Assembly (NCBI GenBank): GCA_947488755.1
Contig: CANLAD010000001.1
Span: 882,247 to 946,246 of the forward strand
Reading direction: 5' to 3'
DNA length: 64,000 nucleotides
Source of the DNA: an uncultured Erythrobacter sp.
Lineage (GTDB): Bacteria > Pseudomonadota > Alphaproteobacteria > Sphingomonadales > Sphingomonadaceae
Positions 55,254 to 64,000 of this stretch are shown here, piece by piece. Made by a program: the position numbers and the translations under genes. Below the pieces are notes generated by a model, which made no database searches, was not told the DNA's origin, and saw nothing but the letters and a program-made list of their open reading frames with translations. How positions within the stretch are numbered: the stretch's first letter is position 1; the number at the start of each line of letters is the position of its first letter.

Positions 55254-56261
55254 CTAAATCAGCTTCGCCATCACTCCGGCGGTATCGATCATGCGGTTGG
55301 AGAAGCCCCACTCATTGTCATACCAGCTCACCACGCGGGCGAGTTTGCCTTCGAGCACAGCGGTTTCGAGGCTGTCGACCGTCGAGCTGGCGGGCTGGTG
55401 ATTGAAATCCGAGCTGACCAGCGGCAGGTCGGTGTAGTCGAGCACGCCCTTCATCGGGCCTTCGGCAGCGGATTTGAGCGCGGTGTTCAGTTCTTCGATG
55501 CTGGTGTCCCGGCCCGGCTGGAACACGAGGTCGATCAGGCTGACATTCGGCGTCGGCACCCGCACGCTCGACCCGTCGAGCTTGCCCTGAAGTTCCGGCA
55601 GCACCAGCCCGACCGCGCGCGCCGCGCCGGTGGTGGTCGGGATCATGTTGGCAGCCCCTGCCCGCGCCCGGCGCATGTCCGAGTGAATCTGATCAAGCAT
55701 GCGCTGATCGTTGGTGTATGAGTGGATCGTCGTCATGAAACCGCGCTCGATGCCGACCGTATCGTTCAGCACCTTGGCGACCGGGGCGAGGCAATTGGTC
55801 GTGCAGCTCGCATTGGAAACCACATCATCCCCGGCGGTCAGCGCATCGTGGTTGACGCCATAAACGATCGTCTTGGACACGTTCTTCGCCGGCGCGGAGA
55901 TCAGCACCCGCTTGGCACCCGCCGAGATATGCGGGCGCGCCGCCTCGTCGGACTGGAAGAAGCCGGTGCATTCGAGCACGATATCGACGCCCATATCCTT
56001 GTGCGGCAACTTGCCCGGCTCGCGCTCGGCCGTGACGGCAATTTCGCGCCCGTCGACCGTGATGCTGTTCTCACCAGCGCTCACCTTCCCGGCAAAGCGA
56101 CCGTGCACGGTGTCATGCCCGAACAGGAGCGCGTTCGCTTTCGCATCGGCCAGATCGTTGATCGAAACGAGTTCCAGATCGTGATCGCTCCGTTCAAGGA
56201 TGGCGCGTGCAACCAGACGCCCGATGCGTCCGAAACCGTTGATGGCAACCTTTGTGGCCAT
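55254..56261 (-). CDS. gap: glyceraldehyde-3-phosphate dehydrogenase
   Basis: This 335-residue NAD-dependent enzyme has Rossmann motif INGFGRIGRLV, catalytic Cys153 in SNASCTTNCLAP, the catalytic histidine in TTIHSYTNDQ, and AAANMIPTTTGAA (here GAANMIPTTTGAARAV). It follows tkt by 15 bp and precedes pgk, giving the tkt-gap-pgk order usual in alphaproteobacteria. Confidence 0.97.
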   Translation of the reverse strand: MATKVAINGFGRIGRLVARAILERSDHDLELVSINDLADAKANALLFGHDTVHGRFAGKVSAGENSITVDGREIAVTAEREPGKLPHKDMGVDIVLECTGFFQSDEAARPHISAGAKRVLISAPAKNVSKTIVYGVNHDALTAGDDVVSNASCTTNCLAPVAKVLNDTVGIERGFMTTIHSYTNDQRMLDQIHSDMRRARAGAANMIPTTTGAARAVGLVLPELQGKLDGSSVRVPTPNVSLIDLVFQPGRDTSIEELNTALKSAAEGPMKGVLDYTDLPLVSSDFNHQPASSTVDSLETAVLEGKLARVVSWYDNEWGFSNRMIDTAGVMAKLI

Positions 56262-56276
56262 ATGAAAAACTCCTGC

Positions 56277-58274
56277 TTAACCGTTTAATTTGTTCTGAAT
56301 TTGCGGGACGATATCGCCCGCGGTGAAACCGTAATGCGCGAACAGATCCTTGCCCGGAGCCGACGCGCCGAACTGGTCGAGACCGATGTTGAGACCATCC
56401 CTGCCGGTGTAGCGCTCCCAGCCCAGCGTCGCGCCTGCCTCGATCGAGACGATCAGCGCATTGTCGGGGATCAGGTCCGCGCGATAGTCATCTTCCTGTT
56501 CGTCGAACAATTCCATGCACGGCATCGACACCACGTCGACGCCCACCCCATGGTCTTCGAGCCGCCGCGCGCATTCCACCGCTAGCGACACTTCCGATCC
56601 GGTCGCGAGAATGACGACCCGCCGCTCGGCCTCCGCCTCGCGGATACGATAGGCGCCGCGCGCGCAGCGGTTCGTCTCGCCGGTCCAGTCCTCATCGCCC
56701 TCCCCGCGCAATTGCGGCAGACCTTGACGCGAAAGCGCGAGCACGGACGGCGTTTCGGACGTTTGTAACGCGAGCGCCCAGCATTCGGCAGTCTCGATCG
56801 TGTCGCATGGGCGATAGACGTTAAGGTTGGGGATCAGCCGCAGACTCATCAGCTGCTCTACCGGCTGGTGGGTCGGCCCATCCTCGCCCAGCCCGATGCT
56901 GTCATGCGTCATCACGTAAACGACGTTAATTTTCTGTAAGGCCGAGAGCCGGATAGCATTGCGGCAGTAATCGCTGAAGATCAGGAAGGTGCCGCCATAA
57001 GGCACCACTCCGCCATGCAGCGCCATGCCGTTCATCGCCGCCGCCATGCCGAATTCGCGAATGCCGTAATAGATATAGCGGCCCGACAGATCGTCGGCGG
57101 TGATCGGTTCCGTACTTGAGGTCTTGGTGTTGTTCGAACCGGTCAGGTCCGCCGATCCACCGATCAGTTCCGGCAGCGCCTCGGTCAACGGTTCGAGAGC
57201 CATTTCCGATGACTTGCGCGTCGCGGCATTGGTCGGGTCAGCGGCGAGCTTCTGAATATGCGTCTGCAAGGCGGAAGCCGCATGATCGCCGATCTTCTCA
57301 AGCCGACGCTCATAGGTGGTGGCGTGCTCGGAATCGTCGAGCCGCTTTTCCCACGCGCCCAGCGCATCGCGCCCACGATCGCCGGTCTCACGCCAATGGC
57401 TGAGGATTTCACCGGGAATGTCGAATGGGTCGGCATCCCATCCAAGGGTATCGCGAGCCGCAGCGATCTCCTCCGGCCCCAATGGGGCGCCATGCGTCGC
57501 GCTCGTCCCCTGCTTGTTCGGGGCGCCCTTGCCGATCACGGTCCGGCACGCAACGAGCGACGGCCTGCCGTCGGCCTTCGCCTCTTCGAGCGCGCGATCG
57601 ATGTCTTCAAAATCGTGGCCGTCGCAATCGACGACGTGCCAACCGGTGGCCTCGTAGCGGGCCTTGACATTTTCGCTCGTCGAAAGGTCCGTGCTGCCAT
57701 CGATCGTGATCGTGTTGTCGTCCCACAAGACGATCAGACGGCCCAGATTGAGGTGCCCGGCAAGGCCGATCGCCTCGTGATTGATGCCCTCCATCAGGCA
57801 CCCGTCACCGGCAACGACCCAAGTGCGATGATCAACCAGATCATCGCCGAACTGCGCGTTGAGATGCCGCTCGGCAATCGCCATGCCCACCGCCATCGCC
57901 AGGCCCTGACCAAGCGGGCCGGTGGTCGCCTCCACCCCTTCGAGCAGAAAGTTTTCCGGATGCCCCGCGCAGGGACTGCCGAGCTGGCGGAAATTGCGTA
58001 TGTCCTGCATCGTCGGGCGCGCATAGCCTGACAGGTAGAGCAGCGCGTAAAGCAGCATTGAGCCGTGGCCCGCCGACAGGACGAAGCGGTCTCGGTCGTC
58101 CCAATCCGGGCGCGAGGGATCGAACTTCAGATGCTTGGACCACAGCATGGTCGCGACGTCGGCCATTCCCATTGGCATTCCGGGATGGCCGGAATTGGCC
58201 GCTTGCACCGCGTCCATCGACAGGGCGCGGATGGCATTGGCCATGGGCTGTAGACGATCTGCATCAATGCTCAT
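56277..58274 (-). CDS. tkt: transketolase
   Basis: This 665-residue thiamine-diphosphate enzyme of the non-oxidative pentose phosphate pathway has SGHPGMPMGMADVATMLW, ThDP motif GDGCLMEGINHEA, IGKGAPNKQGTSATHGAPLG, the pyrimidine domain (FGMAAAMNGMALHGG, MTHDSIGLGEDGPTHQPVEQLMSLR) and a C-terminal domain. It is first gene of the tkt-gap-pgk unit, divergent from the small coiled-coil gene and zapA. Confidence 0.96.
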   Translation of the reverse strand: MSIDADRLQPMANAIRALSMDAVQAANSGHPGMPMGMADVATMLWSKHLKFDPSRPDWDDRDRFVLSAGHGSMLLYALLYLSGYARPTMQDIRNFRQLGSPCAGHPENFLLEGVEATTGPLGQGLAMAVGMAIAERHLNAQFGDDLVDHRTWVVAGDGCLMEGINHEAIGLAGHLNLGRLIVLWDDNTITIDGSTDLSTSENVKARYEATGWHVVDCDGHDFEDIDRALEEAKADGRPSLVACRTVIGKGAPNKQGTSATHGAPLGPEEIAAARDTLGWDADPFDIPGEILSHWRETGDRGRDALGAWEKRLDDSEHATTYERRLEKIGDHAASALQTHIQKLAADPTNAATRKSSEMALEPLTEALPELIGGSADLTGSNNTKTSSTEPITADDLSGRYIYYGIREFGMAAAMNGMALHGGVVPYGGTFLIFSDYCRNAIRLSALQKINVVYVMTHDSIGLGEDGPTHQPVEQLMSLRLIPNLNVYRPCDTIETAECWALALQTSETPSVLALSRQGLPQLRGEGDEDWTGETNRCARGAYRIREAEAERRVVILATGSEVSLAVECARRLEDHGVGVDVVSMPCMELFDEQEDDYRADLIPDNALIVSIEAGATLGWERYTGRDGLNIGLDQFGASAPGKDLFAHYGFTAGDIVPQIQNKLNG

Positions 58275-58526
58275 GTGCGCGGCGAGGCTCCTGCTGATAG
58301 CGCCCGTTTGGCGCAGGCTTGGAACGGAACCAGGACGCTCGCGCGAGCGCCAGGCGCCGCGAGTCGAACGCCCCCGTTCGTTGCGCCAACGCCATTGCCG
58401 AGCGGTGTGGCAAGGTCAACACTTTGCCCTTGCACATGGCGCCGACACGGGCTGCACAGACCACTTATCAACAGCGCCGCCCAACGCTTTGCGAATGCGG
58501 GCAATCTTGGTAATTCTGACCGGATT

Positions 58527-58718
58527 ATGAGCACGGCGCGGATCGAGACAGCGATAGCCCGGATCGAGGCCGCGATGGCGCGGATCGACGCGGCGCAATC
58601 ACGTGCGGCTTCCGCTGGCGACGCGAACGTTACGCTTGAAGCGCATGCGAAGCTGCGCGACGAGGTTGCCCAAACGATCGGGCAGATCGATGCGCTGATC
58701 GCCGAGCTTGAGGGATGA
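58527..58718 (+). CDS. small coiled-coil protein upstream of zapA
   Basis: This 63-residue, entirely helical protein starts with a heptad-like repeat (ARIETAIARIEAAMARIDAAQSR) and continues with TLEAHAKLRDEVAQTIGQIDALIAELEG. The frame stays open upstream, but codons before 58527 are arginine-rich and look non-coding. A TTGCGA-N16-TAATTC pair at 58489-58516 would start a transcript a few bases before the ATG. It lies 25 bp before zapA, so a role with the cell-division protein is possible but unproven. In the 252-bp gap to tkt I see only promoters. Confidence 0.65.
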   Translation: MSTARIETAIARIEAAMARIDAAQSRAASAGDANVTLEAHAKLRDEVAQTIGQIDALIAELEG

Positions 58719-58743
58719 GGACGGCAGGGAGGCATCTGGGGGC

Positions 58744-59088
58744 ATGAGCGAAGTACGAATTACGGTGGGTCCGGCAAATTATGCGATCCGCTGCGGACCG
58801 GGAGAAGAAGCGAAGGTCGCCCGCCTCGGCGCGCTGATTGACGAGCACTATGCGAAACTCGGAAGCGCACGCACCACGTCGGAGGCGCATAATGTCGTTT
58901 TCGCGGCCCTGCTGGTCGCCGACGCACTCGAAGAGGCGCAAGCTGAAATCGCTCGGCTGCGCGAGAACGGCGCGAGCGATCGTGCGGGGCCGCTCGCGAC
59001 ACAACTCGAAGCGCTGGCCGAACGCGCTGAGCAAATGGCCGAGGTCGCGGAGAGGGCCGCGCTTGAAGGCGGGGCACCGACGGCCTAG
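58744..59088 (+). CDS. zapA: cell division protein ZapA
   Basis: This 114-residue protein stabilises FtsZ filaments. The N-terminal ZapA head (VRITVGPANYAIRCGPGEEAKVARLGALIDEHYAKL) is followed by a long coiled coil (LVADALEEAQAEIARLRE, QLEALAERAEQMAEVAERAAL). The ATG at 58744 has GGGGG upstream; an earlier in-frame start at 58708 overlaps the preceding gene. Synteny with 5-formyltetrahydrofolate cyclo-ligase downstream is the classic zapA-6S RNA-ygfA arrangement. Confidence 0.9.
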   Translation: MSEVRITVGPANYAIRCGPGEEAKVARLGALIDEHYAKLGSARTTSEAHNVVFAALLVADALEEAQAEIARLRENGASDRAGPLATQLEALAERAEQMAEVAERAALEGGAPTA

Positions 59089-59403
59089 ATGCATGGGCGG
59101 CGGGACTGCCCGGCACGAGCCAAACGAAAATCCCTGCGGCTATAAGCAATCCAAGGGAGCTGTCCCTGTCCCGGTCCGCCAGTTCGGCTGTGGGGCCAGG
59201 ATATACGGCGCCCACCTGACGTTTTTGTCGTCAGAGGATTTCACGGCAACGACCCATGGTGGTTCCGCCACTTTATTGTTTGCGCGCGCTATCCGGCGTG
59301 CGATGTCCTCGCTCACACGACCTGAAAGTCGCGTCGCTGCGGACGGGCGGTTGCCCTTGCTGCCCTTTTGGCCGTCAACTTCCCGCAGAGCAGTAGAGGA
59401 ACG
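59089..59403 (+). ncRNA. ssrS: gap where 6S RNA (ssrS) is expected; no gene otherwise seen
   Basis: These 315 bp between zapA and the 5-formyltetrahydrofolate cyclo-ligase gene contain no convincing protein frame. In most proteobacteria this gap holds 6S RNA, which sequesters RNA polymerase. Local structure is visible: AGGGA-GCTG-TCCCT (59154-59167), CTGACG with CGTCAG around a T-rich loop near 59220-59238, and AAATCC (59129-59134) able to pair with GGATTT about 105 bases downstream. I could not draw the full 6S fold or fix its ends, so the call rests mainly on synteny. The coordinates mark the gap and not the RNA ends. Confidence 0.35.
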
Positions 59404-59997
59404 ATGAACGGTAAAGCACGCCTCCGCAAAACGCTCCGCCGACAGCGGTCCGAGCATGTCGCCGCGCAGCCTGCGGCGATCCGGGCGTTGCTGTTCAATC
59501 GCCCGCCGGTTCCGCTGGTCGAGACCATTGCGCCCGGCGCGGTGATCGGTCTTTACCATGCGTCCGCCGAAGAGGCCCCGACACGGGGCTATGCGCAGTT
59601 CTTTCTCGAGGCTGGACACATTATCGCCCTACCCCGCTTCGACCATCCCACGGCCTCGATGGCCTTTCACCGCCACACCGATCCCCTCGGCGAAAGCGAC
59701 CTCGAAACAGGCCCGTTCTCCATCAGGCAACCACTTGCCAGCGCGCCGATCAAAACGCCGGACGTCCTCTTCGCCCCCCTCATCGGCTTCACGCCCGCCG
59801 GCGACCGCCTGGGCCAGGGCGGCGGGCATTATGACCGCTGGCTGGCCGATCATCCGCAGACCCGCGCAATCGGGCTTGCCTGGGACGTGCAATGCGTCGA
59901 CACCCTGCCGGTGGAAACGCACGATCAGCGACTGCATACCGTTGTCACTCCCACTCGTATCTACGACATGAAACGCGAAGGCATCGACAATGCGTGA
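59404..59997 (+). CDS. 5-formyltetrahydrofolate cyclo-ligase
   Basis: This 197-residue ATP-dependent enzyme returns 5-formyl-THF to the folate pool as methenyl-THF. It has the basic N-terminus KARLRKTLRRQRSEH, GLYHASAEEAPTR, IIALPRFD, DPLGESDLETGPFSIRQP and the family signature FAPLIGFTPAGDRLGQGGGHYDRWLA. The ATG at 59404 has AGAGGA before it. Its last 8 bp overlap the DUF2842 gene. Confidence 0.93.
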   Translation: MNGKARLRKTLRRQRSEHVAAQPAAIRALLFNRPPVPLVETIAPGAVIGLYHASAEEAPTRGYAQFFLEAGHIIALPRFDHPTASMAFHRHTDPLGESDLETGPFSIRQPLASAPIKTPDVLFAPLIGFTPAGDRLGQGGGHYDRWLADHPQTRAIGLAWDVQCVDTLPVETHDQRLHTVVTPTRIYDMKREGIDNA

Positions 59998-60226
59998 AAC
60001 CCCGACATGGCGCATTCCCGTCGGCATCATCGGCCTGTTCATCGGTCTGATGGTCTACGGCATCCTCATCGCCCGCTACGCGCCAGAGATCATCGGCAAT
60101 TGGCACGGTCTTGCGCAGACGATTGTCTATCTCGTGCTCGGCGTGATCTGGCTGCTGCCGCTCAAGCGGTTCCTGATATGGATGGAAACCGGAAGCTGGT
60201 CTGCTCCGCCTGCATCCGAAGACTGA
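59990..60226 (+). CDS. DUF2842 membrane protein
   Basis: This 78-residue protein has two hydrophobic segments (about residues 10-28, PVGIIGLFIGLMVYGILIA, and 40-57, LAQTIVYLVLGVIWLLPL) and the conserved end LKRFLIWMETGSW. It matches the small alphaproteobacterial DUF2842 family; the function is unknown. It is translationally coupled to the upstream folate gene. Confidence 0.85.
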   Translation: MRETPTWRIPVGIIGLFIGLMVYGILIARYAPEIIGNWHGLAQTIVYLVLGVIWLLPLKRFLIWMETGSWSAPPASED

Positions 60227-60264
60227 TCCTTCGGGCGGCTAGCACCATTCCAGAATGTAGGAAA

Positions 60265-60341
<77 letters not shown>

Positions 60342-60396
60342 GCATGGGTGGTTTTCCGAGGCACGCCATAAGGCGTGTGCCGATCGGGAAGCAGCG

Positions 60397-60425
60397 CCAT
60401 TAGGCCCCGTGCGAAAGGCTGTCAA
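60397..60425 (-). promoter_or_regulatory. promoter of tRNA-Asp
   Basis: On the minus strand TTGACA (complement of 60420-60425) and TAATGG (complement of 60397-60402) have a 17-bp spacer. The 5' leader to the tRNA would be about 50 bases and contains a GGCGTG-type inverted repeat near 60360-60382. Confidence 0.6.
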
Positions 60426-60463
60426 CGCCCGACCCGCCGCTGCAACAAAACTTTATCCGCAGA

Positions 60464-61765
60464 TCAATCCGACAGCAACAGAACCGGCGTTTCGATCAGC
60501 TTCTTGACCTCCTGAATGAAGCTCGCCGCGTCATATCCATCGACCACGCGGTGATCGCAAGAGATCGAGATATTCATCAGCTTGCGCTTCTCGATCCGCT
60601 CGGTGCCGTCCGGGCCCGTCACGAACATCGGGCGTTCGATGATGCGATTGGGGCCGATAATCGCAACCTCCGGGCGATTGATGACCGGCGTGGTCGCTAC
60701 GCCGCCCAGCGGCCCCAGCGATGTGACCGTCAGCGTCGATCCGGAAAGCTCGTCAGACTTGGCAGAGCCATCTCGCGCAGCCTCCGCCAAACGCCCGATC
60801 TCGCTCGCAAGCTGCCACAGATTGCGCGCCTGTGCATCGCGAATGACGGGCACCATCAATCCGTTATCGGTCTGCGCCGCCATCCCCAGATGCACGCTTC
60901 CGTGACGCGTGACGACATTCGCCTCATCATCGTAGCGGGCATTGATCATCGGAAAGTCGGGGATCAGCTTGCAGATCGCGGTGATCAACAGCGGCAGCAT
61001 GGTCAGCTTGGGCTTCGACCCGCGCGCTGAATTGAGGTCGGCCCGCATCCGCTCCATCTCGGTAACGTCGCATTCCTCGACATAGGTGAAATGCGGAATG
61101 TTGCGCTTGGCCGCGCTCATGTTCTGGGCGATCCGCTTGCGCAGGCCGATGACCTTGATCGCCTCGTCCTCGCGGCTCGCGCCCGCAGGCGAGAAGCCGC
61201 CGCCGGAATTGTAGGCGAGGAACTGGTCAAGGTCGCCATGGCGCACCCTGCCATCCTCGGCAGGCTTCACTTCGGCGAGGTCGATGCGGAGATCCTTCGC
61301 GCGCTTGCGCACTGCGGGGGATGCAAGCACTTTTTCGCGCGTGGTGGAGGGAGCGGGATCGACCGGTTGTTCGGGTGCAGGCTCGGGATCGGCTGCCATC
61401 GCATCGTCTGCATCACTGGGATCGGGGTTTTCGACCTCGATCCGCTCCTCGATCTCCTCATCCTTCGGCGCAGGCGCTGGAGCAGGCGCAGGCGCTTCTT
61501 CCTCCACCTCGTCCGGCACTTCGCCTTCCACTTCGATCACCAGCAGCATCGATCCGACCGCGATGGTGTCGCCGATTTCACCCGCGACTTCGAGCACCTT
61601 GCCATCGACGGGGCTTTCGATGTCGATCGTCGCCTTGTCGGTCATCACGTCGACGAGGTGCTGGTCCTCGGACACGGCATCGCCGACCTTGACGTGCCAT
61701 TCGACGACTTCCGCTTCAGCCACGCCTTCGCCGACATCGGGCATGTTGAATGTGAACTTGGCCAT
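60464..61765 (-). CDS. bkdB: branched-chain 2-oxoacid dehydrogenase E2 (dihydrolipoamide acyltransferase)
   Basis: This 433-residue core subunit has a lipoyl domain with Lys44 in MTDKATIDIESP. A Pro/Ala/Glu-rich linker (residues about 85-140) precedes the E3-binding domain (ASPAVRKRAKDLRIDLAEVKPAEDGRVRHGDLDQFL). The catalytic domain ends with CDHRVVDGYDAASFIQEV and carries the active His. Grouping with E1-alpha and E1-beta genes of the BCKDH type supports action on branched-chain 2-oxoacids. The E3 gene is not in the window. It is separated from E1-beta by a 336-bp gap. Confidence 0.93.
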   Translation of the reverse strand: MAKFTFNMPDVGEGVAEAEVVEWHVKVGDAVSEDQHLVDVMTDKATIDIESPVDGKVLEVAGEIGDTIAVGSMLLVIEVEGEVPDEVEEEAPAPAPAPAPKDEEIEERIEVENPDPSDADDAMAADPEPAPEQPVDPAPSTTREKVLASPAVRKRAKDLRIDLAEVKPAEDGRVRHGDLDQFLAYNSGGGFSPAGASREDEAIKVIGLRKRIAQNMSAAKRNIPHFTYVEECDVTEMERMRADLNSARGSKPKLTMLPLLITAICKLIPDFPMINARYDDEANVVTRHGSVHLGMAAQTDNGLMVPVIRDAQARNLWQLASEIGRLAEAARDGSAKSDELSGSTLTVTSLGPLGGVATTPVINRPEVAIIGPNRIIERPMFVTGPDGTERIEKRKLMNISISCDHRVVDGYDAASFIQEVKKLIETPVLLLSD

Positions 61766-62101
61766 GGGTGCGTTTCAGTCCTTAAAGTTCGATCGGTGCG
61801 CGCCGCTTACTTGACACACCTGACACTGTGTCAGGTCAGGTTTTCACCTGTAGCGCGTTGATAATACGAGTATTTCGGGCAAATATGGCTACCTGACACT
61901 TTTCCAACCCGCTTTCGCTGCGACTCGCGAAAACCGCTTTGCCCGTGCCTGATGCGGGGCATGTAGGAAAGGCTGGAATTCGAGCGTCCGCCAACCCGTT
62001 TTCCGTCATCGCGAGGCCTGAAAGGCCGTGGCGATCCAGTCCGTGCAGAACTGGAATGCCACGTCGCCTGCGGCTCCTCGCAATGACGGAGGAACGGACC
62101 A
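61766..62101. promoter_or_regulatory. 336-bp gap with nested inverted repeats inside the bkd cluster
   Basis: There is no protein gene. Next to the E2 gene lies a perfect palindrome ACCTGACAC-T-GTGTCAGGT (61818-61836), overlapped by a second hairpin CAGGT-TTTC-ACCTG (61837-61850), and a further ACCTGACAC half-site at 61891-61899. The right part is a separate dispersed repeat (62004-62089). The repeated CCTGACAC unit looks like a regulator half-site; a second promoter for the E2 gene is possible. Confidence 0.45.
62004..62089. repeat. dispersed long-hairpin repeat
   Basis: The outer arms CCGTCATCGCGAGG (62004-62017) and CCTCGCAATGACGG (62076-62089) are complementary but for one mismatch. Inside, TGGCGATCCAGT pairs with ACTGGAATGCCA with two mismatches, so the whole 86-bp unit can fold into one interrupted hairpin. 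The CGTCATnGCGAGG...CCTCGCAATGACG outer motif is a well-known intergenic repeat type in alphaproteobacteria, recognised from memory. Confidence 0.75.

Positions 62102-64000
<1,899 letters not shown>

Noticed and set aside
58275..58526. In-frame upstream extension of the small coiled-coil gene
   Set aside because: Composition is arginine-, proline- and serine-rich and unlike the helical downstream part, and it covers the promoter region of tkt.

Overview
The window is an ordinary, gene-dense stretch of a high-GC alphaproteobacterial chromosome. It most likely comes from Sphingomonadales, and probably from the Erythrobacteraceae. This is inferred from three things: the gene families and their order, two LexA sites of the alphaproteobacterial direct-repeat type (GTTC-N7-GTTC), and dispersed palindromic repeats of a kind common in that order. 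About 60 protein genes and three tRNAs are visible. I see no transposase, phage gene, CRISPR array, rRNA gene or replication origin. Both ends cut through genes: ilvB on the left and an E1-alpha dehydrogenase subunit on the right.

Layout. 1-7441 is branched-chain amino acid synthesis: ilvB (partial), ilvN, ilvC, then leuA. Between ilvC and leuA lie a DUF4329-like protein, an I78-like lipoprotein, a YceI protein and an FMN-dependent alpha-hydroxyacid oxidase. leuA is preceded by a short leucine-rich leader peptide with rare CTA codons, which looks like an attenuator with an almost leaderless start. 7547-13455 holds a KefB/C-type antiporter, a degenerate HD-GYP protein, an amidohydrolase, a nitronate monooxygenase and a flavodoxin-like protein. 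13556-21967 holds recJ, tRNA-Glu and a phosphate operon phoR-pstC-pstA-pstB-phoU-phoB that lacks pstS.

21964-32863 is the most interesting part. A tightly packed four-gene operon (radical-SAM DNA modification/repair protein, UdgX-type uracil-DNA-binding protein, error-prone polymerase DnaE2, extensin-like protein) starts at a promoter overlapped by a LexA box. A second LexA box lies upstream of imuA-imuB, with a PilZ gene behind them. The mutasome imuAB-dnaE2 is therefore split into two SOS units, and one of them is fused to a barely characterised repair pair. A Tat-type beta-carbonic anhydrase diverges from the first unit.

32912-46654 contains an NSS transporter, panB, an SBF-like transporter, the PEP-CTERM two-component pair prsR/prsK, an ScfR/RamB-type regulator divergent from isocitrate lyase with a perfect palindrome between them, a small conserved protein, an exported M20 hydrolase and an SLC13 transporter. 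46731-59088 contains a membrane protein, tRNA-Leu with a palindrome-rich non-coding stretch, suhB, efp, thiE, and the glycolytic/pentose genes fba, pgk, gap and tkt, then a small coiled-coil protein with zapA. 59089-64000 contains a gap where synteny predicts 6S RNA, 5-formyltetrahydrofolate cyclo-ligase, a DUF2842 protein, tRNA-Asp and the branched-chain 2-oxoacid dehydrogenase genes (E2, E1-beta, partial E1-alpha). A repeat-rich 336-bp gap separates E2 from E1-beta.

All assignments were made by reading motifs and protein similarity from memory. No database search was run.
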